NCBI RefSeq assembly: GCF_002250115.1
Contig: NZ_CP019985.1
Location: 1,054,001 to 1,118,000, forward strand
Direction of reading: 5' to 3'
Source: Shouchella clausii
Lineage (GTDB): Bacteria; Bacillota; Bacilli; Bacillales; Bacillaceae_D
Length of the DNA stretch: 64,000 nucleotides
In this document: positions 63,389 to 64,000 of the stretch, piece by piece
How positions within the stretch are numbered: the stretch's first letter is position 1
Layout: every line of letters starts with the position of its first letter
Notes under the pieces: generated by a model
What the model was told of the DNA's origin: nothing
Seen by the model: only the letters and a program-made list of their open reading frames with translations
Database searches by the model: none
Made by a program: the position numbers and the translations under genes

Positions 63389-64000
63389 TCAAGCTCCAAG
63401 CTGTTCTTTTACGACATCGACAATTTGGTTGGCGTATTGTTGGCACAACTCATCGGTTTTGGCTTCGACCATCACCCGCACAAGTGGTTCGGTGCCAGAC
63501 GGGCGTACGAGGATCCGGCCTTCGCCAGCCATTGCCTCCTCCACACGTTGGATTTCTTGTTGGACGAGGGCATTGTTTTTAACTGCATCTTTATCCGTGA
63601 CGCGGACGTTGATTAAGCATTGGGGGAATGTTTTCATACCTGCGGCAAGTTCGGACAAAGGCTTCCCTGTTTGTTTCATAATGTTTAAAAGCTGCACGCC
63701 TGTAAGCAAGCCATCGCCTGTCGTGTTGTAATCAAGAAAAATAATATGGCCAGACTGTTCGCCGCCAAGATTGTAATTTCCTTTACGCATTTCCTCCATC
63801 ACATACCGGTCGCCTACAGCCGTCTGCTTCGTCTCGATTTGTTTTTCCTCGAGTGCTTTGTAAAAACCGAGATTGCTCATTACAGTGGTGACAACCGTGT
63901 TGTTGTTCAGGCGCCCTTGTTCTTTCAAGTAGGAAGCGATAATATACATAATCTTGTCGCCGTCCACAATTTCGCCCTTTTCATTGACTGCGATCAAACG
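63389..64000 (-). CDS. glmM: Phosphoglucosamine mutase, 3' part
   Basis: About 203 C-terminal residues are visible; the start lies beyond the right edge. Converts glucosamine 6-phosphate to the 1-phosphate. Seen: end of domain II/III with [16 protein letters not shown], the sugar-binding loop [10 protein letters not shown], and the phosphate-binding loop [15 protein letters not shown]. It lies upstream of glmS in transcription order with a terminator in between, the common Bacillus arrangement. Confidence 0.96.
   Translation of the reverse strand, partial: RLIAVNEKGEIVDGDKIMYIIASYLKEQGRLNNNTVVTTVMSNLGFYKALEEKQIETKQTAVGDRYVMEEMRKGNYNLGGEQSGHIIFLDYNTTGDGLLTGVQLLNIMKQTGKPLSELAAGMKTFPQCLINVRVTDKDAVKNNALVQQEIQRVEEAMAGEGRILVRPSGTEPLVRVMVEAKTDELCQQYANQIVDVVKEQLGA

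Noticed and set aside
63272-63731. Plus-strand frames of 114-117 codons opposite glmM
   Set aside because: They cross the glmM terminator and mirror a conserved gene; no ribosome binding site.

Overview
The window looks like chromosomal DNA of a low-GC, spore-forming, alkaliphilic Bacillus of the Shouchella (Bacillus) clausii kind. Evidence is a CotD-type spore coat protein, a YndM-type protein, Bacillus-style AGGAGG ribosome binding sites, a T-box in front of trpS, a glmS ribozyme, and a linked ANT(4')-type aminoglycoside nucleotidyltransferase plus inducible class A beta-lactamase, both known from that species. The species name is an inference from gene content; no search was run.

Layout. 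0-5 kb: ferritin, coat protein, P-loop kinase, nucleoside transporter, hydrolase and a KtrA-type K+ channel subunit. 4.9-10.6 kb: a BCCT osmolyte transporter with a C-terminal RCK_C domain, then a TAXI-type TRAP transporter (binding protein, DUF1850 protein, fused permease). 10.7-21 kb: housekeeping and accessory genes: acetyltransferases, Nudix, YndM, a SLAP-domain protein, a MocR regulator divergent from an EamA exporter, methyltransferases, trpS with its T-box, and a flavoprotein. 21-48 kb: a stretch rich in resistance and export functions: cadA/cadC with paired operators, aadD2-like gene, blaR1-blaI divergent from bla, gluQ, a GntR-controlled ABC exporter, a TetR-controlled MFS/ABC cluster, a Bce-type peptide-sensing/detoxification operon, a macrolide-type glycosyltransferase coupled to an XRE-AbrB regulator, an APH-fold protein, a 36-residue membrane protein, a serine hydrolase, proline dehydrogenase and an AraC regulator.

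49-61 kb: the most interesting part. Eight minus-strand genes and a divergent LacI regulator form a sugar operon: fucose-isomerase-like isomerase, split transketolase (the second subunit carries a frameshift at an A8 tract), GlpK-like FGGY kinase, beta-glucoside PTS EIIBC and separate EIIA, a cytoplasmic DUF4038/GH140-like (apiosidase-like) protein, and a GH1 6-phospho-beta-glucosidase. The combination isomerase + kinase + split transketolase is what is known for D-apiose breakdown (apiose to apulose to apulose 4-phosphate, then transketolase). Coupling it to a PTS, a 6-phospho-glucosidase and an apiosidase-like protein suggests uptake and dismantling of a plant apiosyl-glucoside. This is a prediction.

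61-64 kb: glmS with its self-cleaving leader ribozyme and the 3' part of glmM, which runs off the right edge.
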